Of a stretch of DNA of 64,000 bases, positions 45,419-54,557 are shown one piece after another. This stretch comes from DATLZU01 sp035573855 (GTDB lineage Bacteria; Nitrospirota; Nitrospiria; Nitrospirales; Nitrospiraceae). Each line of letters opens with the position of its first letter. Position 1 is the first letter of the stretch. Location: positions 24,287 through 88,286 of the forward strand of contig DATLZU010000054.1 in assembly GCA_035573855.1 (NCBI GenBank). The letters run 5' to 3'. Position numbers and translations under genes: made by a program. Below the pieces are notes generated by a model. It was not told the origin of the DNA. It was given only the letters and a program-made list of their open reading frames with translations, and made no database searches.

Positions 45419-47719
45419 TCAGAAGAAGCTGAAGGTCCGCTTGATCCGGTCCCAGAAGCCTTCGCCGTGCACTTCGCAGTAGACCGTCGGCTCGGTGCCC
45501 TCGATGAACACTTCCGGCGTCCGCTCCGGGCACTTCGAGGTGGCAAGCTGGCCGGTTTGCGGATCGATCTCGCGGCTCACCACGCCGGATGGTGCGATGA
45601 AGTCGGGGGAATTCGACGGAATCACCCGGCGGGCGAACTCTGTCCAGATCGGCAATGCGGCCTGCGCTCCCGAGAGGCCAAGCGGCTGCTCGTCGTCGAA
45701 CCCGATCCACACCCCGATCACGATCTCCGGCGTATATCCGACGAACCAGGCGTCGCGATACCCGTCGGTCGTGCCGGTCTTGCCGGCCGCGACACTCTTG
45801 AGCCCCAGCGCCCTCGCTTTGGCCGCGGTGCCGTGGTCGATAACGCCTTTGAGCAGCGAGGTGACCACATGGGCCGCCTGGGGCGACACAACCTGACGCC
45901 GCTCGGGCAGCGCGTGCCACAGCGGGTCGCCGTTCGGCGCCGCGACGGACCTGATCGCCGACGGCGCCGCCGCCAGCCCGTTGTGCGCCAGCACGCCGAA
46001 GGCCGCCGTGATTTCCAGCAGCGACACGGCAGAACTGCCCAGCGCGAGCGACAGGTTGTCGTCCAGCAGGCTCTTGATCCCCAGTTCATGCGCGAGCCGG
46101 ATGATGCGCTTGGCCCCGACCGTCTGGGCGACCCGAACCGCCGGCACGTTGAGGGATTGTTCCAGCGCGGCCCGGATCGTCACCGTGCCGCGGAACCGGC
46201 GGTCATAATTCTGAGGCGACCACGGCCCAGCCGGCGATTCGAACGTCACTGGCGCATCGAGGATGAGGCTAGCCGGCGTGACGGCGCTCGACCCGGCGTC
46301 CCTGGTCGCCTCGAACGCGGCCAAGTACACCAGCGGTTTGAAGAGCGAGCCCGGTTGCCGCTTGGCCTGCACGGCTCGATTGAACTGGCTGCTCCGATAA
46401 TCCCGCCCGCCAACCATCGCCAGAATGCCGCCGGTTTTGGGATCCAGCACCACCAAGGCGCCCTGCAGCGGCTGATCCGCGCGTCGTAACTTGGGATAGG
46501 TCTCCTCCAGTCGCGCGAGGCCGTTCTGCAGGACCTCGCCGGCGATTTGCTGCAAGATGGGATCGAGCGTCGTATAGATCTTTGTTCCGTCGGGCAGCGA
46601 CGCATCGACCGCTTCCTCGGACTGCCGGAGCACGTAATCGACGAAGTACGGCGCGTCGGCCAGGCTGTCCTGCGGGGGCGACACGCGCACCGGCGCATTG
46701 ACGGCGGCCCTCCACTGCTCCTCGGTGATCCGGCCCGCGTCCCGCAGCCGGCGTAACACCACGTCGCGCCGTTGTTTGGCGAGCTGCGGGTCCCGCACCG
46801 GCGAATAGGTATTGGGGCCTTTGATCATGCCGGCGATCAGCGCCGTTTCCTCGATCGACAGATCATGGATTGATTTGCCGAAGTACCGATGCGCCGCCTC
46901 GGCCACCCCGTAGATCGCGACGGAACCGGCTTGCCCCAGGTAGATTTCATTCAGATAACTCTCGAGGATCTCCTCTTTTCGATACTTGGCTTCCAAGACC
47001 AAGGCGGCGATCGACTCCTTGATCTTGCGCACGACGGTCCGCTGCGGCGTATAGAAGAGGTTCTTGGCGAGTTGCTGCGTGATGGTGCTGCCGCCCTGCA
47101 CGACTTCGCCCTGCACAAGATTGGCCCACACGGCCCGCCCCACCGCCACCGGATCGATGCCGGGATGGGAGTAAAAGCGGTGGTCCTCGACGGCCAGCAC
47201 CGCATCGATCACCGGTTTCGGGATCGACGCGAGCGGAAGCCATTCGCGCACTTGGCGGGACTCGCCGCGAACGCCGCTGATGAGCTGTGGTTCGAGCGAC
47301 ACCGGGAAAATCGGCCCCCCGTCCACAAGCGAGAGGATCTCGACCACGCGGCGGCCGTCCAACGTCAAACGGATAGGCAGGGCTCGAGCGTGCACATCGG
47401 GCTGATCGTGGAGGTAGATGTCGAGGGTCTGTTCGGTGACGCGGTACTCGCCGGGTGCAAGGACCTCCGAGGAGGCTGGACGGTAGCCCAGCCGATGGAG
47501 GCGTTCGAGCAGCCGGACTTCGTCGATATTTTGATCCGGCTTCAACAGAAACGGAGCGCCGTAGATGAGCAGCGGCCGATGGTCTTCGCTTTTCGGCAGG
47601 CTCAGACTGGTCGAGAGATAAAACCCGTAAAGGCCGAGACCTAGACAGGCCGCGATCCCGCTCCATGCCAGCAGCGTGATTCCCCGCGTGATCCAACGCA
47701 TTCGGCCGGCAACTTTCAT
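45419..47719 (-). CDS. mrcB: Class A penicillin-binding protein (PBP1B-like)
   Basis: A 766-residue bifunctional peptidoglycan synthase. Transmembrane anchor 12-36; UB2H-like region about 60-150; glycosyltransferase domain (GT51) with catalytic Glu178 in AVEDHRFYSHPGID and GGSTITQQLAKNLFY; transpeptidase with the active-site SLFK (RQPGSLFKPLVY), SLN (EQSLNVPA) and KTGTT. The C-terminus ends shortly after a Cys-containing stretch (SKCPERTPE, VYCEVHGEGF), which may form a disulfide. PBP1B is preferred over PBP1A because of the N-terminal UB2H-like segment. Confidence 0.9.
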   Translation of the reverse strand: MKVAGRMRWITRGITLLAWSGIAACLGLGLYGFYLSTSLSLPKSEDHRPLLIYGAPFLLKPDQNIDEVRLLERLHRLGYRPASSEVLAPGEYRVTEQTLDIYLHDQPDVHARALPIRLTLDGRRVVEILSLVDGGPIFPVSLEPQLISGVRGESRQVREWLPLASIPKPVIDAVLAVEDHRFYSHPGIDPVAVGRAVWANLVQGEVVQGGSTITQQLAKNLFYTPQRTVVRKIKESIAALVLEAKYRKEEILESYLNEIYLGQAGSVAIYGVAEAAHRYFGKSIHDLSIEETALIAGMIKGPNTYSPVRDPQLAKQRRDVVLRRLRDAGRITEEQWRAAVNAPVRVSPPQDSLADAPYFVDYVLRQSEEAVDASLPDGTKIYTTLDPILQQIAGEVLQNGLARLEETYPKLRRADQPLQGALVVLDPKTGGILAMVGGRDYRSSQFNRAVQAKRQPGSLFKPLVYLAAFEATRDAGSSAVTPASLILDAPVTFESPAGPWSPQNYDRRFRGTVTIRAALEQSLNVPAVRVAQTVGAKRIIRLAHELGIKSLLDDNLSLALGSSAVSLLEITAAFGVLAHNGLAAAPSAIRSVAAPNGDPLWHALPERRQVVSPQAAHVVTSLLKGVIDHGTAAKARALGLKSVAAGKTGTTDGYRDAWFVGYTPEIVIGVWIGFDDEQPLGLSGAQAALPIWTEFARRVIPSNSPDFIAPSGVVSREIDPQTGQLATSKCPERTPEVFIEGTEPTVYCEVHGEGFWDRIKRTFSFF

Positions 47720-47929
47720 CGGCGTTTCACAGCCTCACGATCCCCGGTGGCACAGCATGTTCCCCGCCCGAACTCCCAGCCCCGACAGTGATCCCCCTTG
47801 AACCCAAAGCCCTGCTTGCCTCTTGTCTCAATTCCAGGACCTGCTACACTGCCGCGCGGTCCACGCGCTACAGCCGGCTCGATCGACAGAATACGCCAAA
47901 CGCTGTCGAAAATCACGGAAGGAGAGACC

Positions 47930-48292
47930 ATGAGGCCGACGATTGCCACGGTGCTGCTGATCCTGGACATGCTGGCGGGTTTCGCAGGCTGCGCGGCGAG
48001 CCGCGATCCCGGCGTCGCGGGAATCTATCGAACCTGGGACGACGTGATCGATCGATGGATTGGGAAGCCGAAGACCGAGTTGTACTACGAACTCGGGCCT
48101 CCCAATCTCCATCCGAAGGAGTTGGACGACGGAATGATCGAGATGGTGTGGGACATGACGATCGATCGAATGCCCGGCCAAGCCGACGAGTATCACACCC
48201 TTCCGCTCTACGGAGGCGTGAGCTGCCGACTGGTGTTCTTTGCCGACCGCGAAGGGATCATTACCGCTGGCCGCCGCATCGGCTGTGACTAA
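47930..48292 (+). CDS. Small lipoprotein of unknown function
   Basis: A 120-residue protein with a lipobox LAGFAGCAAS (lipidated Cys about 21) and the remainder soluble, with GIYRTWDDVIDRWIGKPKTE and a C-terminal RRIGCD. It resembles small BamE/SmpA-like or Omp-associated lipoproteins in size and WxGxPxxEL-type run, but the match is weak. GGAAGGAG precedes the ATG at 47930, so the upstream open frame is not used. Confidence 0.75.
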   Translation: MRPTIATVLLILDMLAGFAGCAASRDPGVAGIYRTWDDVIDRWIGKPKTELYYELGPPNLHPKELDDGMIEMVWDMTIDRMPGQADEYHTLPLYGGVSCRLVFFADREGIITAGRRIGCD

Positions 48293-48479
48293 ACGCTCCC
48301 GGCTTCGTTCCCATCACCCTGGTCATGAGGCCAAGCAATGGGCGCCCGCTGCCCGCCTCGACCTGTTCCCACAGGACCCACGCCGGCAGAGGCGGAGGGC
48401 CTTTCAGTCCATGGCGGAAGGTCGTATAGTGATCGGCAGAGGCCGGGCAGGCGACCCGGTAGAGAGGTCGTCACTCTCC

Positions 48480-49904
48480 ATGATCGGCCATCCGATCCCT
48501 TCGTACACACTCCTCGGACTCGGCGCCATCGCCGCGTTGCTGGCAAGCGCGGCCCTGTCCGCGCGCTGGCCCGACTGGCGTTGGCATCACGAGCCGCTGC
48601 ACTCGTCGATGGAAGCGTTGGGAGGATTGGCCGCCATGGCGATGGCGACAGTCCTGTTGCGACGGCGCGAGGAGCGGGGCGGTGCAAAATTCCAAGCCTT
48701 GGCGGTCGGCTTCTTGGGAATGGGAATTCTGGACACGTTTCATGCGATGGTCCGGCCGGGAAACGCGTTTGTCCTGCTGCGGAATGTGGCCAGCCTGGTC
48801 GGCGGCGCCGGATTCGCGTTCGTCTGGACTCAGACCTCCGAGCGCCTCGCGAGGCGACGCTTACGGCTGCCGTGGGCCGTCGCGGTCGGCGCGCTGATCC
48901 TGGGCCTGTCGATTCTGGCCTGGCCCGACCGGATTCCGGACATGATCCGCAACGGCGAGTTCACTCCGACGGCGGTCGCGCCCCAGAGCCTGGCCTGCCT
49001 GTTCTTCTTCGCGGCGACCCTGCGTCTGCTCCTCGATTACCGGCGCTCCGGCGAACCGGAAGACTATCTGTTTGCCTGCCTCGCGCTCTTGTTCGCTCTG
49101 GCCGAGTTGGTCTTCATGTACTCGGTGCCCTGGGACGCCCGCTGGTGGTTCTGGCACCTGTTGCGCCTGAGCGCCTGTGTCCTGGCGTTGGGCTACGTGA
49201 CCTGCCGGTATCTCCGCACAATCTCCGATTTGGAAGCTTCCTTGGTGCAGACAAAACGCGCCGAAGAGACCCTACGCCGGAGCGAGGGGCAGCTTCGCCA
49301 GGCGCTGGAGGACCGGGAGCGGATAGCCCAGGACCTGCACGATGGAGCCATCCAATCGCTCTTTGCGACCACGCTCAGCCTGGAACGGTCCCGGAGGCAG
49401 GCGGCGATCGATCCGACCGAATCGGTCCGCCAACTGGATTCGGCCATTGCCGATCTCAAATCGGTGATTCGTGACCTCCGCGGGTACCTGGGCGGAGCCG
49501 AGCCGCCGCTTTCCGGCGGACGCGAGTTCGAAACGGCATTGAATGCCCTGGTCGCGACGATGGAAGGGCCGCACCGGATCCACTTCGACTTGCGGGTCAG
49601 CCCGGCCGCCGCAGACAGGGTGACACCGGGACAGGCCGCGCATCTGCTCGCGATCGCACGGGAAGCGATGAGCAACTGCCTGCGACATTCCGCCGCCCGC
49701 ACCGGGACGGTATCGCTGTACCTGCACGACGGGAACGTGAGGCTAGTCGTGGAGGACGACGGTGTGGGGTTTCAAACGGGCGCGGCTCACGAGCAGGGGC
49801 ACGGCTTGCGAAACATGGACGCCCGCGCCAGGAAACTCGGCGGCCGGCTGACGGTGCATTCCGAGCCGGGGCGCGGCACGCGGATCGTCTGCGACGTGCC
49901 TTAG
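48480..49904 (+). CDS. NarL-family membrane histidine kinase (MASE3-like sensor)
   Basis: A 474-residue kinase with seven or eight transmembrane segments (about 8-270), resembling MASE3-type sensors (HSSMEALGGLAAMAMA, GILDTFHAMV), then a coiled coil and a HisKA_3 domain with the phospho-His in IAQDLHDGAIQSL and an HATPase ending GHGLRNMDARARKLGG. ATG at 48480 (MIGHPIPSY) fits the start of the first helix; an in-frame ATG at 48411 is an alternative. The cognate regulator starts 11 bases downstream. The signal is unknown. Confidence 0.88.
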   Translation: MIGHPIPSYTLLGLGAIAALLASAALSARWPDWRWHHEPLHSSMEALGGLAAMAMATVLLRRREERGGAKFQALAVGFLGMGILDTFHAMVRPGNAFVLLRNVASLVGGAGFAFVWTQTSERLARRRLRLPWAVAVGALILGLSILAWPDRIPDMIRNGEFTPTAVAPQSLACLFFFAATLRLLLDYRRSGEPEDYLFACLALLFALAELVFMYSVPWDARWWFWHLLRLSACVLALGYVTCRYLRTISDLEASLVQTKRAEETLRRSEGQLRQALEDRERIAQDLHDGAIQSLFATTLSLERSRRQAAIDPTESVRQLDSAIADLKSVIRDLRGYLGGAEPPLSGGREFETALNALVATMEGPHRIHFDLRVSPAAADRVTPGQAAHLLAIAREAMSNCLRHSAARTGTVSLYLHDGNVRLVVEDDGVGFQTGAAHEQGHGLRNMDARARKLGGRLTVHSEPGRGTRIVCDVP

Positions 49905-49914
49905 GAGGTGTCCC

Positions 49915-50577
49915 ATGCCTCGACCTGATACCAAGCCGATCCGGCTGCTGTTGGTGGACGACCACCAGGTGCTCCGGCTGGGCCTGCGCACGTTGTTCGC
50001 CGAAGTCGGCGGATTCCAGGTGGTCGGTGAAGCCGGCACAAAAGCGGCCGCCGTGACGGAAGCGGCGCGCCTCAAGCCCGATGTCGTGTTGATGGACGTC
50101 CGGCTCCCCGATGGCAGCGGAATCGAGGCCTGTCGCGAGATCCGGGCGGCGCGTCCTGAGATCCGGGTGCTCTTTCTCACCTCCTACGCCGACGATGACG
50201 CAGTCCTGGCCACGATTCTCGCCGGCGCCGACGGGTTCCTGCTCAAAGAAATCGGCGGCGAGGAGCTGCTTCGCGCGGCGAGGACCGTGGCCGGCGGACA
50301 ATCGATCCTCGATCCGGCCGTGACGGAGCGGGTGCTCGCGCGTCTGAAATCCATGCCGGCGCCGTCGCACGGCGAGAAGCGCGACGCGCTCTCCCCGCAG
50401 GAGGAACGCGTGCTTGCGCTGGTGGCCGAAGGTAGGACCAACAAGGAGATCGCAGTCGCGCTCAACCTCAGCGAGAAAACCGTCGGCAATTACCTGGGCA
50501 ACATCTTCCAGAAGCTCCACGTCACGCGCCGCGCCCAGGCGGCCGTCTACTACACCCAACACCGTCCGAAGATCTGA
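49915..50577 (+). CDS. NarL/FixJ-type response regulator (REC-LuxR HTH)
   Basis: A 220-residue DNA-binding regulator. Receiver with DDHQVL and phospho-Asp61 in VVLMDVRLPDGSG, and Lys in FLLKEIGG; C-terminal LuxR helix-turn-helix with LSPQEERVLALVAEGRTNKE and LNLSEKTVGNYLGNIFQKL. AGGAGG before the ATG at 49915. Paired with the kinase just upstream. Possible targets are the following sulfur operon, 143 bases away, but that is only positional. Confidence 0.9.
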   Translation: MPRPDTKPIRLLLVDDHQVLRLGLRTLFAEVGGFQVVGEAGTKAAAVTEAARLKPDVVLMDVRLPDGSGIEACREIRAARPEIRVLFLTSYADDDAVLATILAGADGFLLKEIGGEELLRAARTVAGGQSILDPAVTERVLARLKSMPAPSHGEKRDALSPQEERVLALVAEGRTNKEIAVALNLSEKTVGNYLGNIFQKLHVTRRAQAAVYYTQHRPKI

Positions 50578-50720
50578 CCAGAGGCGTTCTCCCCTACCTG
50601 CCAGAGGCATAATTGTTCTGCCTGCCGGGGTACCCTCCTCTACCCTCCTTCCATTGCGCATGAGTACGATGCGCGCATGAATCGGCGCTGTTCACGGATC
50701 ATCACCCAAAGGAGGAAGCC

Positions 50721-51194
50721 ATGATCACCACGTTCCCCTGCAAACTGACGCTCGCAGCTATTCTGTCGGTCGTCATGTTCGCTCTCACCGCGGTCCCCGA
50801 CCTGGCGCAAGCAGCGGACAATCCCAAGAAGGAGAAAGTCAAGGTCCTGTACCACGTGGACGGGAAGGACCCGGAGGTCGCTAAATACGCGCTCGCCCTC
50901 ATTAACAAGCACATCGACGCGGAGGGCGGGCCGGAGAACATCGACGTGGAGTTGGTCGTGCACGGACCGGCGCTGGAGCTCTTCGAGAAAGATAAGATGG
51001 ACCCGGAAATGCAAAAGCGATTCGACCAGATCATCGAGAAAGGCGTGCGCGCGGAGATGTGCCAGGTATCGATGAAGATGTTCGGCAAGACTCTGGACAA
51101 CCTGGCCAAGGGATTCGTCGCCACCTTGCATCCCGTCGCGGTGAAGCGCATTGCGGATCTGCAGCGGCAGGGGTACATCTACATCAAACCGTAA
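50721..51194 (+). CDS. Exported DsrE-like protein
   Basis: A 157-residue protein with a signal peptide (1-31, ending LAQAA) and a DsrE/DsrF-like fold: KVLYHVDGKDPEVAKYALAL, ELVVHGPALELF and the conserved Cys114 in RAEMCQVSM. DsrE-family proteins carry persulfide sulfur on that Cys; here the protein would act in the periplasm. An AAGGAGG ribosome site precedes the ATG at 50721. It opens the sulfur cluster ending with SoxD, and all five genes share direction and tight spacing. Confidence 0.82.
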   Translation: MITTFPCKLTLAAILSVVMFALTAVPDLAQAADNPKKEKVKVLYHVDGKDPEVAKYALALINKHIDAEGGPENIDVELVVHGPALELFEKDKMDPEMQKRFDQIIEKGVRAEMCQVSMKMFGKTLDNLAKGFVATLHPVAVKRIADLQRQGYIYIKP

Positions 51195-51210
51195 CGAGGA
51201 GGTAGTCGTC

Positions 51211-51732
51211 ATGCGAGGGATCAGGAGCGGTCTCTGTATTCTGACGATCCTGTGGTTTGGCCTCGGTGGAGGCCTGACCGGAAACGGAGAGGGCATCGCC
51301 GAAGCGGCACCTTCGGCCATCCCGCCGTTCGAGCTGGTGACGTTAGCCGGGGAGGTGTACAGCCATGAAACGATCACGGGCCGGCCGACGTTGTTGGTGT
51401 TCTGGGCGCCGTGGTGCAAGGTCTGCCAGCGCGAGCTGCCGAGCCTGAGCGATTTCTACCAGCGAAAGAAACCGGCGCGGCTCCGTGTGGTCTCGATCGG
51501 ATTCGCCGACACGAGAAGCCACGTCGAGGCGTTCGTGAAGGCCAGTCCCGGCACATTCGTGTTTCCCACAGCCTATGACGAAGATCGATGGACGGCGCGG
51601 GCCTTCAACGTCAACGCCACGCCGACCTCCGTGCTGGTCGACGCTCAGGGGCACATCGTGCTCGTGCATCGCGGCGCCGGCATTCTCCAGAACGCCAAGT
51701 TTCAGGAGTTCCTGTCCGCGTTGACCGAGTGA
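51211..51732 (+). CDS. TlpA-like periplasmic thioredoxin (SoxW-like)
   Basis: A 173-residue thioredoxin-fold protein with a signal peptide (1-31) and the redox motif WCKVC (Cys69, Cys72) in LLVFWAPWCKVCQREL; the cis-Pro strand is NATPTSVLVD. Receives electrons from the CcdA protein encoded next and reduces a periplasmic disulfide, perhaps of the Sox proteins or of apocytochrome c. GAGGAGG before the ATG at 51211. Confidence 0.85.
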   Translation: MRGIRSGLCILTILWFGLGGGLTGNGEGIAEAAPSAIPPFELVTLAGEVYSHETITGRPTLLVFWAPWCKVCQRELPSLSDFYQRKKPARLRVVSIGFADTRSHVEAFVKASPGTFVFPTAYDEDRWTARAFNVNATPTSVLVDAQGHIVLVHRGAGILQNAKFQEFLSALTE

Positions 51733-51784
51733 AGACCGGCGGGGCCGCGCGGACCCGGTCCCCGCCTCCATCTGCGTCCCTCTC

Positions 51785-52537
51785 ATGATCGATTCACTGC
51801 CGCACACCTCGCTCCTGGCCGCGTTTCTGGCCGGCCTGCTGTCCTTTGTCTCCCCCTGCGTGCTGCCGCTAGTGCCGTCCTATCTCATGTCGATCACCGG
51901 CTTGTCGCTGCATGAACTGACGGACTCCGAGGGGCGACACCGGCAGCGCGCGACGATCATCGCCAACTCGCTCCTCTTCATCGCCGGCTTTTCAGCCGTG
52001 TTCGTTGCCTTCGGGGCATCGGCCAGTCTCATAGGCCGAGTCTTCGCGGACCATCAGGCGCTCATTCGGAAAGTCGGCGCGGCGCTTATCGTGGCTTTTG
52101 GGCTTTCCCTGCTCGGAATCGTGAAGCTGCGCTTTCTGATGCGCGAGAGACGGGTGTGGCTCGCCGGCCGGCCGATCGGCGCCGTGGGCCCGTTGCTGAT
52201 CGGCGCCACCTTCGCCGCCGGCTGGACTCCCTGCGTGGGGCCGGTGCTCGGGACGATCCTCCTGTACGCAGCCGCGGCCGACACCGTGACGGACGGCGTC
52301 GCGCTGCTGGGATTCTATTCCCTCGGGCTGGGATCGCCCCTCTTCGCCGCAGCGATCGGATTGGACCGCTTTCTCGACGCCTTCAAACAAATCCGAGCGT
52401 ACCTCGGCGTCATCTCGGCCGTCAGCGGACTGTTTCTGATTGTGCTCGGCGTGATGCTCTATCGCGACGACTTCGCGCTCCTCTCCGCCCTCTTCGAACG
52501 GTACGGGATCGGAGTCGTCCTCGGAACGGACGATTGA
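51785..52537 (+). CDS. ccdA: CcdA/DsbD-type thiol transporter (SoxV-like)
   Basis: A 250-residue membrane protein with six hydrophobic segments and the two conserved redox cysteines: SFVSPCVLPLVPSYL near the N-terminus and AGWTPCVGPVLG in the fourth segment. It passes electrons from cytoplasmic thioredoxin to periplasmic thioredoxins such as the TlpA encoded upstream. In Sox loci the equivalent is SoxV. Start ATG at 51785. Confidence 0.9.
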   Translation: MIDSLPHTSLLAAFLAGLLSFVSPCVLPLVPSYLMSITGLSLHELTDSEGRHRQRATIIANSLLFIAGFSAVFVAFGASASLIGRVFADHQALIRKVGAALIVAFGLSLLGIVKLRFLMRERRVWLAGRPIGAVGPLLIGATFAAGWTPCVGPVLGTILLYAAAADTVTDGVALLGFYSLGLGSPLFAAAIGLDRFLDAFKQIRAYLGVISAVSGLFLIVLGVMLYRDDFALLSALFERYGIGVVLGTDD

Positions 52538-52593
52538 CCCGCTGGTCTGCGGCAATCCATAATCGGTTGCCACCACCCGACGCGAGGTGATCG

Positions 52594-53844
52594 ATGGCAC
52601 GCTTCCCGGACGATGATGTTCCGCATATCGATACTTCCGCCCGGCCGCTCAGCCGCCGGGCCTTCATCGCCGGTGCGGCAACCTTCGCGGGATTGACGGC
52701 AACCCGCTCCCTTCTGCCGTCGGCGCATGCGAAACCGGCAGCCCCGGCCGACCCGACCAAGGTACCGGGGGCGCCGCCCAGCGCCTACGGCCGCCGGTCC
52801 CCGTTCGAGCAGGTGGGTCGATTGGTCAGATCCGCCGTGTCCTTGACGCCGCACCAGGCGCTGCACGGGATCATCACGCCCAACTCCTTGCATTTCGAGC
52901 GGCATCACAACGGTGTCCCTGCCATCGATCCGGCCAAACACCGGCTGCTCGTGCATGGCCTGGTGGAACGCCCCTTGATCTTCACCATGGACGATCTGGT
53001 ACGGTTTCCGTCCACCTCGCGAGTCGTCTTCATCGAATGCTCGGGGAACTCGGCCGCCGAATGGGCGGTGCCGACCGGCCGCACTGTTCAGGAAACCCAC
53101 GGGCTGCTGAGCGCCAGCGAATGGACCGGCGTGCCCTTGGCGGCGGTGTTGGCCGAGGCCGGCATCAAGCCGGAAGCGGCCTGGATGCTTGCCGAAGGCA
53201 GCGATGCCGCCGCCATGACACGCAGCCTGCCGCTCCCGGCCGTCCTGGAAGAAGCCCTACTGTGCTATGCGCAGAACGGCGAAGCGTTGCGACCCGAGCA
53301 GGGCTATCCGCTCCGTCTGGTCCTTCCCGGTTGGGAAGGCAACACCTGTATCAAGTGGCTGCGTCGTCTGAAACTGGGCACCGCACCGTTCATGACCCGT
53401 GAAGAGACGTCGCACTATACGGACCTCATGCCGGACGGGACCGCGCGGCAGTTCACCTTTGTCATGGAGGCCAAGTCGGTGATCACCAGCCCCTCGGGCG
53501 GGCAACGGATTCGGCCGGGCTTCGTGGAGATCCGCGGGTTGGCCTGGAGCGGACGAGGACGCATCACGACGGTCGAGGTGAGCACGGATGGCGGGCATAC
53601 GTGGCGACCGGCGCAGTTGCAGGAGCCGGTGTTGCCCAAGTGCCTGACGCGTTTTCGGTTCCCCTGGCGCTGGCAGGGAGCGGACGCGATACTCCAGAGC
53701 CGCTGCACAGATGAAACCGGCTATGTGCAACCGGCCCGCGCCGACTTGCTGGCGGTGCGCGGCGTGAACTCCGTGTACCATTACAACGCTGTTCACAGTT
53801 GGCGCGTGGCGCGCGATGGCAGGGTGACGAATATCCATGCTTAA
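52594..53844 (+). CDS. soxC: Sulfite/sulfane dehydrogenase molybdopterin subunit (SoxC)
   Basis: A 416-residue periplasmic molybdoenzyme of the sulfite oxidase family. Tat signal SRRAFIAG at 20-27; molybdenum-ligand Cys149 in VVFIECSGNS; C-terminal dimerisation domain with SGRGRITTVEVSTDGGHTW. It oxidises sulfite (or protein-bound sulfane sulfur in SoxCD) and hands electrons to the cytochrome encoded next. Its stop overlaps the soxD start by eight bases. SoxYZ, SoxAX and SoxB are absent from the window, so simple sulfite oxidation is more likely than full thiosulfate oxidation. Confidence 0.88.
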   Translation: MARFPDDDVPHIDTSARPLSRRAFIAGAATFAGLTATRSLLPSAHAKPAAPADPTKVPGAPPSAYGRRSPFEQVGRLVRSAVSLTPHQALHGIITPNSLHFERHHNGVPAIDPAKHRLLVHGLVERPLIFTMDDLVRFPSTSRVVFIECSGNSAAEWAVPTGRTVQETHGLLSASEWTGVPLAAVLAEAGIKPEAAWMLAEGSDAAAMTRSLPLPAVLEEALLCYAQNGEALRPEQGYPLRLVLPGWEGNTCIKWLRRLKLGTAPFMTREETSHYTDLMPDGTARQFTFVMEAKSVITSPSGGQRIRPGFVEIRGLAWSGRGRITTVEVSTDGGHTWRPAQLQEPVLPKCLTRFRFPWRWQGADAILQSRCTDETGYVQPARADLLAVRGVNSVYHYNAVHSWRVARDGRVTNIHA

Positions 53845-54442
53845 CCACCTCTTGCTCCCCTGTCGAGAAAAGAACGATCGGGCAACCGTCGAGCTGTACG
53901 GGATCTGTCTCTTCGCGGCGGCTGTGGTGACATTCTCCGCCCGGGCCGACGCGTTCTCCCTGGATGGCCAGTCGTCCTATAGCCTCGGTCGCCAGGCCAC
54001 CGAGGCGGAGATCCGAGCCTGGGACATCGACGTCTCCCCGAACGGCGACGGCCTGCCGCCCGGCCGCGGTAGTGTGAAACAGGGCGCCGCGGTTTTCGCC
54101 AAGAAATGCGCCGCCTGCCACGGCCCGACGGGCGTGGAAGGACCGAACGATCGGCTGGTCGGCGGGCAGGGCACGTTGGCCACATCGCGTCCGATCAAGA
54201 CGATCGGCAGTTACTGGTCCTACGCCACCACCCTGTTCGATTACATCCGTCGCGCCATGCCCTTCTCCGCCCCGCAGTCGCTGACCTCCGATGAGGTGTA
54301 CGCCGTAGTCGCCTGGTTGCTGTATCGCAACGGCATCGTGGATGAGCACGCCGTGTTCGATGCGCGGACATTGCCCGCCGTGCAGATGCCGAATCGGCAC
54401 GGATTTGTCCCCGATCCCCGCCCAGATTTGCCGCGCCGGTGA
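53837..54442 (+). CDS. soxD: c-type cytochrome subunit (SoxD/SorB-like)
   Basis: A 201-residue exported cytochrome c with one haem motif, CAACH at residues 91-95, and a probable axial Met in RRAMPFSAPQSLTSDE. A hydrophobic export segment lies at about 20-38 after a long polar N-terminus. It is the electron acceptor of SoxC by position (overlapping genes). It carries only one haem, unlike the two-haem SoxD of Paracoccus, so SorB-like function fits as well. Confidence 0.85.
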   Translation: MLNHLLLPCREKNDRATVELYGICLFAAAVVTFSARADAFSLDGQSSYSLGRQATEAEIRAWDIDVSPNGDGLPPGRGSVKQGAAVFAKKCAACHGPTGVEGPNDRLVGGQGTLATSRPIKTIGSYWSYATTLFDYIRRAMPFSAPQSLTSDEVYAVVAWLLYRNGIVDEHAVFDARTLPAVQMPNRHGFVPDPRPDLPRR

Positions 54443-54557
54443 GCGCGACGTTTTGCATTCGCCAATGAGGCGGGATTTGCATCTTGACTAAGATCCCTAG
54501 AAGGTTAATAAACTGGTATATACGCTGGATGTCTGTTCAAGTGGGAGCAGGAAACGC

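Noticed and set aside
45419..47719. A disrupted penicillin-binding protein because of many overlapping frames
   Set aside because: All GT51 and transpeptidase motifs lie in one uninterrupted frame; the other frames are shadows.
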